This document shows positions 42,175 to 53,634 of a stretch of 64,000 bases of DNA, piece by piece. A model generated the notes under the pieces. The model did no database searches. It saw only the letters and a program-made list of their open reading frames with translations, and was not told the DNA's origin. Each line of letters begins with the position of its first letter. Positions within the stretch are counted from its first letter, which is position 1. The stretch is taken from NCBI GenBank assembly GCA_963556255.1, contig OY744608.1:12502519-12566518 (forward strand). Direction: 5' to 3'. A program made the position numbers and the translations under genes. The DNA comes from Allolobophora icterica. Its lineage: Eukaryota > Annelida > Clitellata > Crassiclitellata > Lumbricidae.

Positions 42175-42255
42175 ATTGAAATGTAAATCTCCGAAATTTC
42201 TTAGCGCCTCACTGCTGTGTAAGGAAGACCAACTGAAATAACGGCGCTATATCAA
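42175..42255 (-). repeat. LINE/SINE tail, inverted copy
   Basis: The reverse complement matches the tail at 26425-26515 (GATATAGCGCCG, GGTCTTCCT, AAATTTCGGAGATTTACAT). Confidence 0.7.
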
Positions 42256-42259
42256 AACA

Positions 42260-42405
42260 ATCTCTCTCTCTTTCTGTCTCTGTGCCTGTGTCTGTCTGTG
42301 CCTGTGTCTGTCTGTCTTTCCCTCTCTTTCTCTCTCTCTTTTTCTCCCTCTCTTTCTCCCTCTCTCTTTCTCTTTCTCTCTCTCCCTCCCTCCCCCCTCT
42401 CTCTG
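42260..42405 (+). repeat. CT-rich microsatellite
   Basis: CTCTCTTTCTGT/CCTGTGTCTGT repeats between two retroposon pieces. Confidence 0.9.
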
Positions 42406-42545
42406 GTCTCCTGGCAACCCGACTTTGAACTCCACTTGGTATCTCTCAGGACAACACCTCTGATGCGACGCAGCGCTCGTGAATAAGCTGTTATCATGCG
42501 CTTAGCTTTTAAGAAACGATTTAGGCATTTCAAGATTACGATTAT
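42395..42545 (+). repeat. Dispersed retroposon-like repeat, copy 2
   Basis: Same family and orientation as 25740-25925 (GACGCAGCGCTCGTGAATA, ending AAGATTACGATTATGA). Confidence 0.65.
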
Positions 42546-42989
42546 GAGAGTCTGAATTGGTTCAAAAATCAACGCCCACTGTTTTGGATCAGTTTTCTGG
42601 AGTCACATTCTTCCCATTAACGTTATTTGATACGGATATCAAGTTGGTGCTGCCTGCATATGCAGCTCAAATAGGCCCTATACAATGAAGGCAGCTTCTG
42701 CTAAACTTCAGATAGCGATAGACAACCAAGTGGTTATGAACTCTTAATTGACACCAAAAAATCATCTGGTGAGCTTTTACACTTAACTGTCAATGTGGGC
42801 TGTACAACCGCCATAATTAACACGGTAAACTCTCGGTCTACTTGTAGGCCTATTGGATTAGAAGAGCTCCTATCCCGGCCAGCATTTCATGGCCATAAGA
42901 TTAATTTTGGCTCTATACGGGTACCGTATGAAAATATGGGTCCTGTTGGAGCTTCTCTGGTAGCGTTGCTTCTTCTTTTTCTCATCTTA

Positions 42990-43092
42990 AATCCTGCTTT
43001 TTCTCTCGGGGTCTCGCGCACTGGGAGCGCCTCTGAATGGTCTATACCGCGAGAGGCGCTTTATAAATGCCCATATACAATACAATACAATA
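42990..43092 (+). repeat. Dispersed retroposon tail with (AATAC)n, copy B
   Basis: CGCGCACTGGGAGCGCCTCT, GAATGG, then GAGAGGCGCTTTATAAATGC and CAATACAATACAATA; the best preserved of three copies. Confidence 0.78.
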
Positions 43093-43624
43093 TACAATAC
43101 ATGTGGTTATGCTGGTAGCGATATCGCAGGTTTTTTTACGGTCAGAACAGAAATATTCTACAGTAGGCTACCGGTATCATGTTAGACTATTTTGGAGATA
43201 TCTGTTGCATGAATTCCTTCAACACTGTGTTGGCCAGAATCCGCCAGATTAATGTTTTTACAGTCAGGCTTCTTTGTTGACCACATGTGCACGTTGCAGA
43301 TAATTGCAAAATCTCGGGATTATAAAGACAATAAGAAACGAAAAGAAGTAACAATTGAAAGTATTGAATGAGACAATAGCTCCTCTCGATAAAGTCGTTC
43401 AGCAAAGAGTTCTTTGTTTCCTCTTGGAAGCAGATGAATCCAGGTGTAGCTTATACAAAGCAATAGATTGAACGCAAGCAAAGAAAGAGAAAGAAACCCA
43501 GCTGCTAATGGATTGGCTTTGTAGTGCCTTTGTTTCACTCGAAAGACCCTTTACCCCTTCATGGCCGACTGTCGTATACAAAAACAATAGACAGTTCCAA
43601 TCGCATTCTGCAGTGATCTCAGTG

Positions 43625-43710
43625 ACTGCCCCGCGCGGGGTGAGTTTTAAAACCCTCAGCCCTGACCTCGCAACCGAACCCACTGTACCACGGCACCAAA
43701 ACAATGCGCT
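43625..43710 (-). repeat. tRNA-like SINE head
   Basis: On the minus strand GGTGCCGTGGTACAGTGGG (A-box-like) is followed about 40 bp on by GGGTTTTAAAACTCACCC (B-box-like). No closed acceptor stem is seen. Confidence 0.45.
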
Positions 43711-44049
43711 GCTGAGAAAGGCAGGGATGGAGACAACAGGGAATTGCGGGATATAGAGATGGAGGCAGAGATTGAGGTAGGCAGGTAGGGAGCCAGAAAG
43801 AGGAATTGATGGCCGTAGTGGGCTCTCGTATAGAATCGATCAGGGCAGGAAATAGTTTGAATTATCGATTGCTGATTCGCGTCGATGATTCCCTGCTGAC
43901 CAGACAAAGTATTCAGATCACGATGACCAGTACAACGATGGTCCACTAAACACTCAACGCGTTAAATTTTCACCGCTTTGCGCTTCACACGGGGCGACCT
44001 TAGAGACTGTTTACAATGACGACATTTATCTGCAAAAGTAATGATAACC

Positions 44050-45553
44050 AGTCTTGTTGTCCTCGAGACCAAGGTCTTGGTCTCGAGTGCACTCGAGTTC
44101 GTTTTTAAAAGTCTTGGTCTTGGTCTTGGTCTTGAGACCAAAAGACTTGGTCTTGGTCTTGGCCTTGAGGTTCAAAGCCTTGGTCTTGGTCTCGCAAGAC
44201 CAAGACCAAGACCGGCTGTCAATATGAGCAGTCATTTAACAAAACTCAAGAATTCCGCATCAAGCCTGCTTGCATCATACGACCAATATCAATGGACGGA
44301 TACAAGTCTTGTTGGTCAGGAAAACCCATTGGCAGCAGCAACAGTTATTCTGTATTAGACGGTATGATAAACCATGGGAAGATTTCAAAATGACTCACTA
44401 TCCTACATATACATCCAGTGTTTGAAAAGCTACCGTGTGTGTCAGCGACTTCAGCACCTCGTGCCTATAGAATTATACAGTAGTATGTCCACTTTTTCGA
44501 AAACCGAGAAAAACGATTTCTTAGATTAGATGACGAAAATGTTTTGCGCTGTTTCATTGATGGCAATTAAATTCAAATTTTTGGTCAACACTGTGTTCCC
44601 CTAGTATGACTATATATGTTTTTTGATTATAATGTACACTGAATATGAGTAAATTTTGATATTATTATGGCAGGGTTGACTATTGTCGGACATAGAGCTG
44701 TATAACATTGAAAAGTCCAGGTTACGGCCACGATTGCAGACAAACGTGAGAACTATAGGGATATAAGTCCAAATCACTTGTTCAGATTTCTCACTGGTAT
44801 TGGCTATGGACATAATGCCGTATAATATTATTCTTCAAAAGTCACTTATCGCGGATCTATTGAACATGCACGTGATAGAAAATAATCCATTCTATTGGAT
44901 GAGGACTTGTACCTCTGTAGCATTAAAATACTTTAAAATACTGTCCACATTCATGGACATAGAACTATATGATCCTGACAGATAATGCTGAAGAAAGCGT
45001 CTACAGTTAAGCTTGACTATTCTGGACACAGCCCATGTCATCCTGATAACGGATATAGCGCTAGGTTGATTTTCAAAAAAGTGGACATAGAACTGTATAA
45101 TTCTATAGGCACGACCGTCCTGTAGAAAGTATTTTTTCACATGGCGGAATTTTTATGAGGCCCACCAGGCATGTCTTGGTCAGAAAATTCAGAGCGAATT
45201 GGTTTTTATAAAATACAAAAGGCATTTGGAATAATATTTTGCATGAAGGACTTTTGAATACAAATTCGGAATTCTCTGCAGTTTGCATTTAAAGTTAATT
45301 TGCTTGAATAAAATTAAAGACTCATGTTTTAATTAAAATAGCGAATATTCGGACTTGACAATTTTTAGAAGTCTTGACGTGTTTGCGTTTTTTTTGTCTT
45401 GGTCTTGAGGTTCAAGGTCTTGGTCTTGGTCTCGAGGTTCAAAGTCTTGGTCTTGGTCTTGAGGTTCAATGTCTTGGTCTTGGTCTTGAGGTTCAAGGTC
45501 TTGGTCTTGGTCTTGGTCTTGGTCTTGAGGCTTAAGGTCTTGACAACAAGACT
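44050..45553. mobile_element. 1.5-kb element with inverted ends and GGTCTT hexamer arrays at both ends
   Basis: It begins CCAGTCTTGTTGTC and ends GACAACAAGACTG. Inside each end is an array of GGTCTT/TTGGTCTTGAGGTTCAA units (44065-44215 and 45395-45545). The middle (44620-45120) has at least four diverged copies of GGACATAGAACTGTATAAT. No transposase ORF is seen. The class is unknown. Confidence 0.6.
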
Positions 45554-45894
45554 GATGATAACAGCTGGAAAGACTGCTCAATTGCGGCCTGCACTTTAGC
45601 AGACGAAGACCGCGTTAGTCTATGGCCCTTATGTTAGTCTGCCTTCGTGTTAGTCTATTGTTCTCGTGTTAGTCTATTGCCTTCCAGAGGACGTTATTAG
45701 AGAGATGAACAGGTGGCAATAGGGACGAGTTTTGAAGGTTGTAAATGGGGAGGGAAATTTCTTTTGGACGCAGGCGGCCATTTGTCTATCGAGAGGAGGG
45801 ACAGGATCCATGGGAAGGAATTGAGTCAACGCCTTCATAAGTCCTACCACAGCTCAAACAATCGTACCAGTAACAATGCCAAAAATCGCATCCC

Positions 45895-46042
45895 ACCATC
45901 TCTCTCTCTCTTTCTGCCTGTCTTTGCATCTGTCTCTGTCTCTGTATCTCTTTCCCCTCTTCTTCCTCACTGTTTCTCTCATTTTCACTCTGTCATTCTC
46001 TGTCACTCTGTGCCTCGCTGCTCTCTCTCTCCCTCTTTCTAA

Positions 46043-46133
<91 letters not shown>

Positions 46134-46140
46134 GTCTCTG

Positions 46141-46171
<31 letters not shown>

Positions 46172-46222
46172 TTCTGTCTCTGTCTCTGTCTCTGTGTCTG
46201 TCTCTCTATCTCTGTCTCTGTC

Positions 46223-46288
<66 letters not shown>

Positions 46289-46290
46289 CC
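45895..46290 (+). repeat. (TC)n / (TCTG)n microsatellite
   Basis: Long CT dinucleotide tract at about 46044-46128, then CTCTGT and finally pure TCTG at 46226-46275. Serine/leucine frames here are artefacts. Confidence 0.96.
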
Positions 46291-46544
46291 CTGCCCTCCT
46301 TCACTCGGTATTAGCACATGGTCATCGCTGCAACCAAGGGATAGCCATCACCTGCAGCAGGTGCTGATGCTGCCCACGAGGTGAACCAATTCTTAGTCAA
46401 CATCCTACGCCTACAGAAATGGCATCGAATATCGTTTACAGAGATTCTCGGGCGTTCCAGGTTCTTTTTTGTTTTTCTTTTTATCGTTGTCGGCATTATT
46501 CGTATTGTTCTTATTATTGTTGTTGTTATTTTGTTGTCGCTATT

Positions 46545-46805
46545 AATATTTTTTCCCCGAGGTAAAAATGATTCCTCAGGGACTTCAAGATTACTAAAAC
46601 TGTGAAGTGTCTGAAACGGTTAGAACACCTCGGGCTCGGGCAAAAGATTTAGCAAATGTTCCGCAAATTGCAACAGCGTTGAAGCGTTGGATGGTCAGGG
46701 AAATACGTTGGAACAAGAATGTGGTTTCGCGAAGGTCTCCTGTTGAAATGGCTAGATGTCTCCCAATGTCAGTGACCATTGGCGTTCGTGAGCCCAGTGT
46801 TTTGA

Positions 46806-46856
<51 letters not shown>

Positions 46857-46864
46857 CATTATTA

Positions 46865-46902
<38 letters not shown>

Positions 46903-46985
46903 GTGCTGTTGTTGTCCTTACTATCTTTTTTATGCCCCAAGGTACATATGATCCCTCGGGGACTTAAATATTAATTAAAAGAAGT
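46545..46985 (+). repeat. Duplicated retroposon tails around a (TTA)n array
   Basis: TTTTTTCCCCGAGGTAAAAA, then TCAGGGACTTCAAGATTA at 46546-46595, recurs as ATGCCCCAAGGTACATATGA, then TCGGGGACTTAAATATTA at 46931-46975. Between them lies 200 bp of unassigned sequence and (TTA)n at about 46808-46900. Confidence 0.65.
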
Positions 46986-47049
46986 ATTATTGTTATTATT
47001 ATTGTTGCTGTTGTTATTATTATTATTATTGTTGTTATTATTATTATGA

Positions 47050-48724
<1,675 letters not shown>

Positions 48725-49047
48725 TTGCTCTTCGTCTTCTACTAATTAAAGTAAATTATTACGGCTAATAATAATATTATTATTATTAACTGATTTGTGG
48801 CGACGCATCGTTGCTGTTGCACTCAGGAATTAGAAGTGTCGTGTGTTGGATACTTAAAGCAGAGACTGGGGCCACCTTAGAATTCGACGGATGGTTTTGG
48901 TACCATCATCCTTCTTCCGTCTCTCCATCTTTCTCAAGCGAACGCTGATCGCATGTCTCGTCGGAGGCAAAGGATAGTTCGAGAAGAGAAGAAGAAGCAG
49001 AAGAAGAGTCCAGCAGCAGCGCACCCGCTCGGCCGGGGATCGAACCC

Positions 49048-52000
49048 ATGTCGCTACGTCATGACCGGCCTGGTTCTCAGATCATTCAGGAGGAAGTGGA
49101 GGACACGGGGCCCGTCTACGAAGACGTTGAAGAGACCGTGCCCACCGCAGGGCAGTTGCGTCTGGCCGCCTGTAAGGAACGCCTGAAGCTACTCGGGAGA
49201 TTCCTCTCGTCTCATCTCGGTCTGCTGACTATCGTTATTTTGTACGCAGTTGCTGGAGGAGTCATCTTCCAACAACTGGAGGCGACCAATGAAAAGAGCG
49301 AATGCATCGAAGCCGAAGGACTTTACGAGGAACTCGAGGCGTTCTTCGTTGACACCCTCTGGAAGGTAAGGGGCCATCCACATATTACGACGCACTGAGT
49401 CTGAGGGGTCGGGGGTCGGATTTAGGCGATTTTGCGTACGGGTGCGAACAGGGGGGGGGACAAATGTGTACGTACGCAAAATAAATTTCTAATTATGAGG
49501 TCCACATTAGCCTATTTATTACTCTGTATTGTCCTATAGTCGTCCGATGGCATTTTATTACATTAGGCCCCTATATAAAAGCCATGTGCAGTTATTCTGT
49601 GCTGTGAACGAGACACCTATAATTTGTCTATATTAGCCCTCACTCATCCTTCAATCTGGCCTAAAGTGCAGACAGCCTGGAGCTGTCCAGACACTTTCTG
49701 CAGCTGGTCTTCCGGGGAGGGGGGTGCGTCAAGCGTACGTACGCAGGGGGTTGTGGAAGAAAGTACGCTTGCGAACAGGGGGAGGGGGTCCAATTTTCCG
49801 GAATTTTTGCGTACGTAATATATGGATGGCCCCTAAATTGTTCACAATATCAAAACATTACCCTCGTCCTGTATCCACTACAATGGCTGCCCATTGAGAC
49901 GTTTGTTTGAATTTGAACTGATGCTCACTTTGTCCTACCCACGTATGTCTGCACATCGGGCAACACACCTTCTCCATTTATCTCTGTCCATGGCCAGTCT
50001 TCCGGTCTCGTTTCATGACATCCATAGGCGTAATTTGTGGGGGGTACGAGGGGTACCCGTACCCCCCACTTTTTGGACTGGGGGGTACTGTACCCCCCAC
50101 TTTTTAAAGAATGTCAATCAATATTTTTGTTATTGTGCCTTCCCAGAGAATGCAATCTCCGCCAAAGTGCGAAAGTACTTAGATACACAGGTAAATCGAG
50201 AGCCAAAATTAATGAGAATATGTTCAAAATGGCCACCATGCGAAAAGCGAAAGTGGAGAAGAAATTGGTACCCCCCCCCCACTTTTTAGACAAAAGTATT
50301 GGTACCCCTCACTTTTTAGACTAAAGTTACGCCCCTGATGACATCCCCAATACACCTCAAGTCGTCTCTCACGGATGGGATAAAACGCACGGCTTACCCC
50401 TTCTCTTTCGTTCTCAGCTGAACCCTGGTGCTTTTTAATCTCTGTCGGAAGTTGTTGTCCCTCCCCTATTTTCCGACGCCATTACCCAGGACTGTTAGGG
50501 CTTTGAGAAGAGTGGGGTAGTTAGTAGGCCTAGTTCAAACACTACAACAAATCTGAACACACGAAGTGTAGACTGGGACAGTTTCTGGCTGGCCGTCGCG
50601 AACTCCATCTCCTCAGAAACATGAGCTATATTATTTTTTGTTTATATCAGTTGCTGCTCAACGTAAATCTGGTCAACAGTAACTTACGAGGTAATTGTTT
50701 TTTAAATAATAATAATCTTTATCTCTATTCGTTGCTTACAGCTCATACCACTGGGAGCGCCTCTGATTGGTGGGCAGTTGGTAGAGGCGCTTTACAAGTG
50801 TTGAGATTCAATACAATACAACGATAGCCGTTATCGTTGAGTCCTTAGCATTGACAAAACTAACCATATATAGTTTACGCGTTGAATGAATAGGTTTAGT
50901 TGGTTTGCTTTACACCAGGTGTCGGTGACTTTCCGTAACGATGAGGACGAATACGAGGCTTCGTCCGCCTACCGTCAGCTCCTAGTTCAGTTCCGAGACC
51001 AAGTGATGGGTCTCCAGGCGAACGGTCGATACGACGGTCGCAACTGTACCCTGCTCGGCAGCGCCAGCACACCGTACAAGTGGTCCTTTATGGGCGCCCT
51101 CTTCTTCTCGTGCACCGTCTTCACTACCGTAGGTATGCTGGACCATCAGGGACGGATATGGGAGAACTCAGTGGCGTCACTACAGTTGGTGTCAGGGGCC
51201 ATCCATATATTACGTACGCATGGAGGGGGAGGGGGTAACCGAAATGCATGTGCTTGCGTACGCTTGCGAATTGGGGTGGGGAGGTGAGGTGGGGGTCCAT
51301 TGATAATGTACGTACGCATTGGAAAAGGGGCCTTCACACTGATTGGCCTTCAAGTGAGCTAGAGTTCAGTCTTTCCAGCTATCCGGTACTACCAGAGGAA
51401 GTAGGACTGTGGGAAAGGTGTCACTTGTATGCCACCTTACCTCTGAACGCCATTATAAAACTATCACACAACTCAGCAGTGAGTCCATGGATTACTCCTT
51501 CAATCTGGCCTAAGGTGGAGACAGTCGCTGCGTGGACCTGTGGTACTGACACATTCTGCAGCTGGTCTTGGGGAGGGGGTGCGTCAAGAGTACGTACGCA
51601 GGTGGGGGGGGTGAAAAAGTACGTGTGCGTACAGGGAGGGGGAGAATTTTCCCGGATTTTTGCGTACGTAACATTTGGATGGCCCCTCACCCAGTGCGTT
51701 AAGTCACGGTGTCACCCCCATGGATCTCCCTCTAAGTCACTTACCAGAATATACTATATAATGACGGCAGTGACCGGAGCGCATTGGAAGGTTCAAAAAA
51801 GTAAATTTGCATAGAGTTTCAGCTTTAGGTAAATTAATACTGATGCAGTACATCTACAGTAAGCTGGGCTTACTAAAAATTTTGTTGTTGTTATCTGTTA
51901 TTGTTAATCAAAATAATAAATTTCTGCTGAAACTCTGACAAAATATTTTAGACAGTAATTTTGTCATTTGTTGTCATCCCCTCCGAAGGTGTCACCCGGT

Positions 52001-53634
52001 GCGGCCCGCACCCTCCTAGTGACGCCATTGGGAGAACTGGAAAGGGGAGGACAGGGGAGCGCAGGAGGAAGACAGAAGAGATTAGTAGAGCCTAGAGGAT
52101 AGTAGAGGGCAGGAGAATTATAGCAGAAGACAGGAGAGGGCAGGAGAGAGCAGGGCAGAGAGTAGGAGAATAAAGTGTAGAAGAGGGTAGGAGAGAAATG
52201 GAGAGAGGAGGGAAGGGTAAGGTGTGGCAGGTTCGATAGGCTAATAAAGGTGGGGATAGGTGAGGACAAAGCACAGGGCAAGAGATGACACAATGAACAG
52301 AGGATACGAGGTGACAAGACTGGATAAGAGAGGATAGAACAGGACAAAGCAGGACAGGACAGGAAGTTGAGTCTGTAGAAGTCTGTGTCTGTGTTGTAGG
52401 CTATGGAAATATCGCTCCGCGGACTCAGTGGGGTCGGGCTGTGTGCATCGCCTACGCCGTCGTCGGAATCCCGCTCATGTTGCTCTGCCTTGCCAACCTC
52501 GGTGATGCTCTGGCTAAGCTCTTCCGCTTCCTCTACACGCAGGTCTGCTGCTGCGGCTGCTGTCGTCCCATCGTCATCCGAAGTCGGCCGCAGTCGGAGC
52601 ACGACCCCTCCAGAAGCGGAGGAGAGCTCAGCAAACAGGGAAGCATCCACGAAGCCTGGAAAAGCCAATACGAGCGGCGCCAGTCGGCGACCCCCGTCAC
52701 CGATCCCTCCAACGACGTGGAGGTCCTCGTTGAAGAGGAAGAACAGGGAGTGCAGGAAGAAGAAGATGACGAAGAAGACGAGGAAGAGGCCTTTGATGAT
52801 ATCGATAATGCGGACTATAACGAGATCAGCGTGCCACTGACCATCATCCTCGGGGTCATTGCCGGCTACATCTTCCTCGGAACGGTCATCTTCGGTGTGT
52901 GGGAGGGATGGCCCGCACTGGACGCCGCCTACTACTGCTTCATAACCATCTCCACCATCGGCTTCGGGGACATCGTGCCGGGTTTCGCCAACGGTGCCGG
53001 ATCCGGTGGTGAGTACGAGATGCTCGGAGCAGCGCTGTACATGCTGTTTGGCATGGCGACGCTCTCGATGTGCTTCACGCTGGTGCAGGACCAAATGGTC
53101 GTCAAGTTCCGCCTGATGGCCAAGAAGATTCACAAGATGTTCAAGAAGAAAGAGGACGAGGGCAAGTACGCCCGCAGGGAGTCCATCGAGGACCAACAGA
53201 CTGAAAATGCTGCCAACAAGGACCAGTTCATCCAGAGGAGACGCCAGCAACGAGCGGCCAGACTGAAATTCAAATGGATACGAAAGACGTTGAGTCGACA
53301 CAAGAGGCCGAAGAGGTTGTCCGACGCAGACTCAGGGGGGCTACAGGAAGTCATGCAGAGGGTAGGCGACTCACCAGCGACGGCTAGCGACCAACCTCCG
53401 CCTCTGGTAAAGCAACGAAATGGTGGTGGTTCCGTTAACCACGGGTTCAGAAACGAGGAAGAACGACAACGCAACCATCAACCTACGCAGCATCACTCTT
53501 TGCAACCGTCGAGAAGAACATCGAACATCCGACGACTGTCCAACAGAAGAGCAATGTCGACGCATTTTCACGAGAAACTTAGAAACATTCAACAGCGGCC
53601 GCTTCCGAATGTTGACGAACAATCGGTAAAATAG
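49048..53634 (+). CDS. Two-pore-domain potassium channel, TWiK/KCNK18-like (3 exons)
   Basis: Exons 49048-49365, 50919-51132 and 52400-53634 join in phase to 588 residues. M1 is about 57-76 ([20 protein letters not shown]). P1 has TVGYGNIAP, its glycine codon split by intron 2, a position common in K2P genes. M2 is [21 protein letters not shown] long acidic cytoplasmic loop ([20 protein letters not shown]) precedes M3 ([20 protein letters not shown]), P2 with [10 protein letters not shown] (G365-G367) and M4 ([20 protein letters not shown]). The C-tail of about 200 residues is basic and contains [13 protein letters not shown]. The long M2-M3 loop and GYGNIAP suggest a KCNK18/TWiK-7-like background K+ channel. 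The start is uncertain: ATG 49048 lies beside a tRNA-B-box-like GGTTCGATCCC (minus), and an AG at 49081 could instead be an acceptor. Confidence 0.92.
49370..49833 (+). mobile_element. Harbinger-like MITE in K2P intron 1, at the splice donor
   Basis: 464 bp. It starts GGGGCCATCCACATATTACG and ends CGTAATATATGGATGGCCCC, flanked by TAA (49367-49369 and 49834-49836). A 3-bp TNA duplication and GGG ends fit PIF/Harbinger. Subterminal GTACGTACGCA motifs are present. The element begins at intron position +5. Confidence 0.85.
50023..50337 (+). mobile_element. hAT-like MITE in K2P intron 1
   Basis: 315 bp. It starts CATAGGCGTAATTTG and ends AAAGTTACGCCCCTG, flanked by the exact 8-bp repeat ATGACATC (50015-50022 and 50338-50345). 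The interior contains repeated GGTACCCCCCACTTTTTAGAC-type units. Confidence 0.85.
50745..50822 (+). repeat. Dispersed retroposon tail with (AATAC)n, copy C
   Basis: CACTGGGAGCGCCTCTGATT, then GTAGAGGCGCTTTACAAGTG and CAATACAATACAAC, 95 bp before K2P exon 2. Confidence 0.72.
51169..52030 (+). mobile_element. hAT-like MITE (CAGTGGCGTCACT family), copy 2, interrupted
   Basis: It starts CAGTGGCGTCAC and ends AGTGACGCCATTG, with exact 8-bp duplications GGAGAACT (51161-51168, 52031-52038). The body matches 40526-40841 (TTTCTGCTGAAACTCTG) once the 492-bp insertion at 51195-51686 is removed. It sits 36 bp after the exon 2 donor. Confidence 0.88.
51195..51686 (+). mobile_element. Harbinger-like MITE nested in the hAT-like MITE
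   Basis: 492 bp, same family as 49370-49833 (shared TTCAATCTGGCCTAA and ATTCTGCAGCTGGTCTT). Ends are GGGGCCATCCA and TGGATGGCCCC, with TCA duplications at 51192-51194 and 51687-51689. Confidence 0.87.
52035..52375 (+). repeat. Polypurine tract before K2P exon 3
   Basis: About 340 bp of AGGAGAG/GGACAGG-rich sequence on the sense strand ends about 25 bp before the acceptor at 52399. The long minus-strand frame here is an artefact of it. Confidence 0.85.

Noticed and set aside
45876..46367. 163-codon Ser/Leu frame
   Set aside because: CT/TCTG microsatellite.
48953..49186. Frame starting MSRRRQRIV as the K2P N-terminus
   Set aside because: It is in a different frame from the M1-encoding exon and would need an unseen intron; only the 49048 frame runs into M1.
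51964..53301. 445-codon minus-strand frame over K2P exon 3
   Set aside because: It is the antisense of the coding exon and the polypurine tract; its composition is low-complexity and the plus-strand gene explains it.
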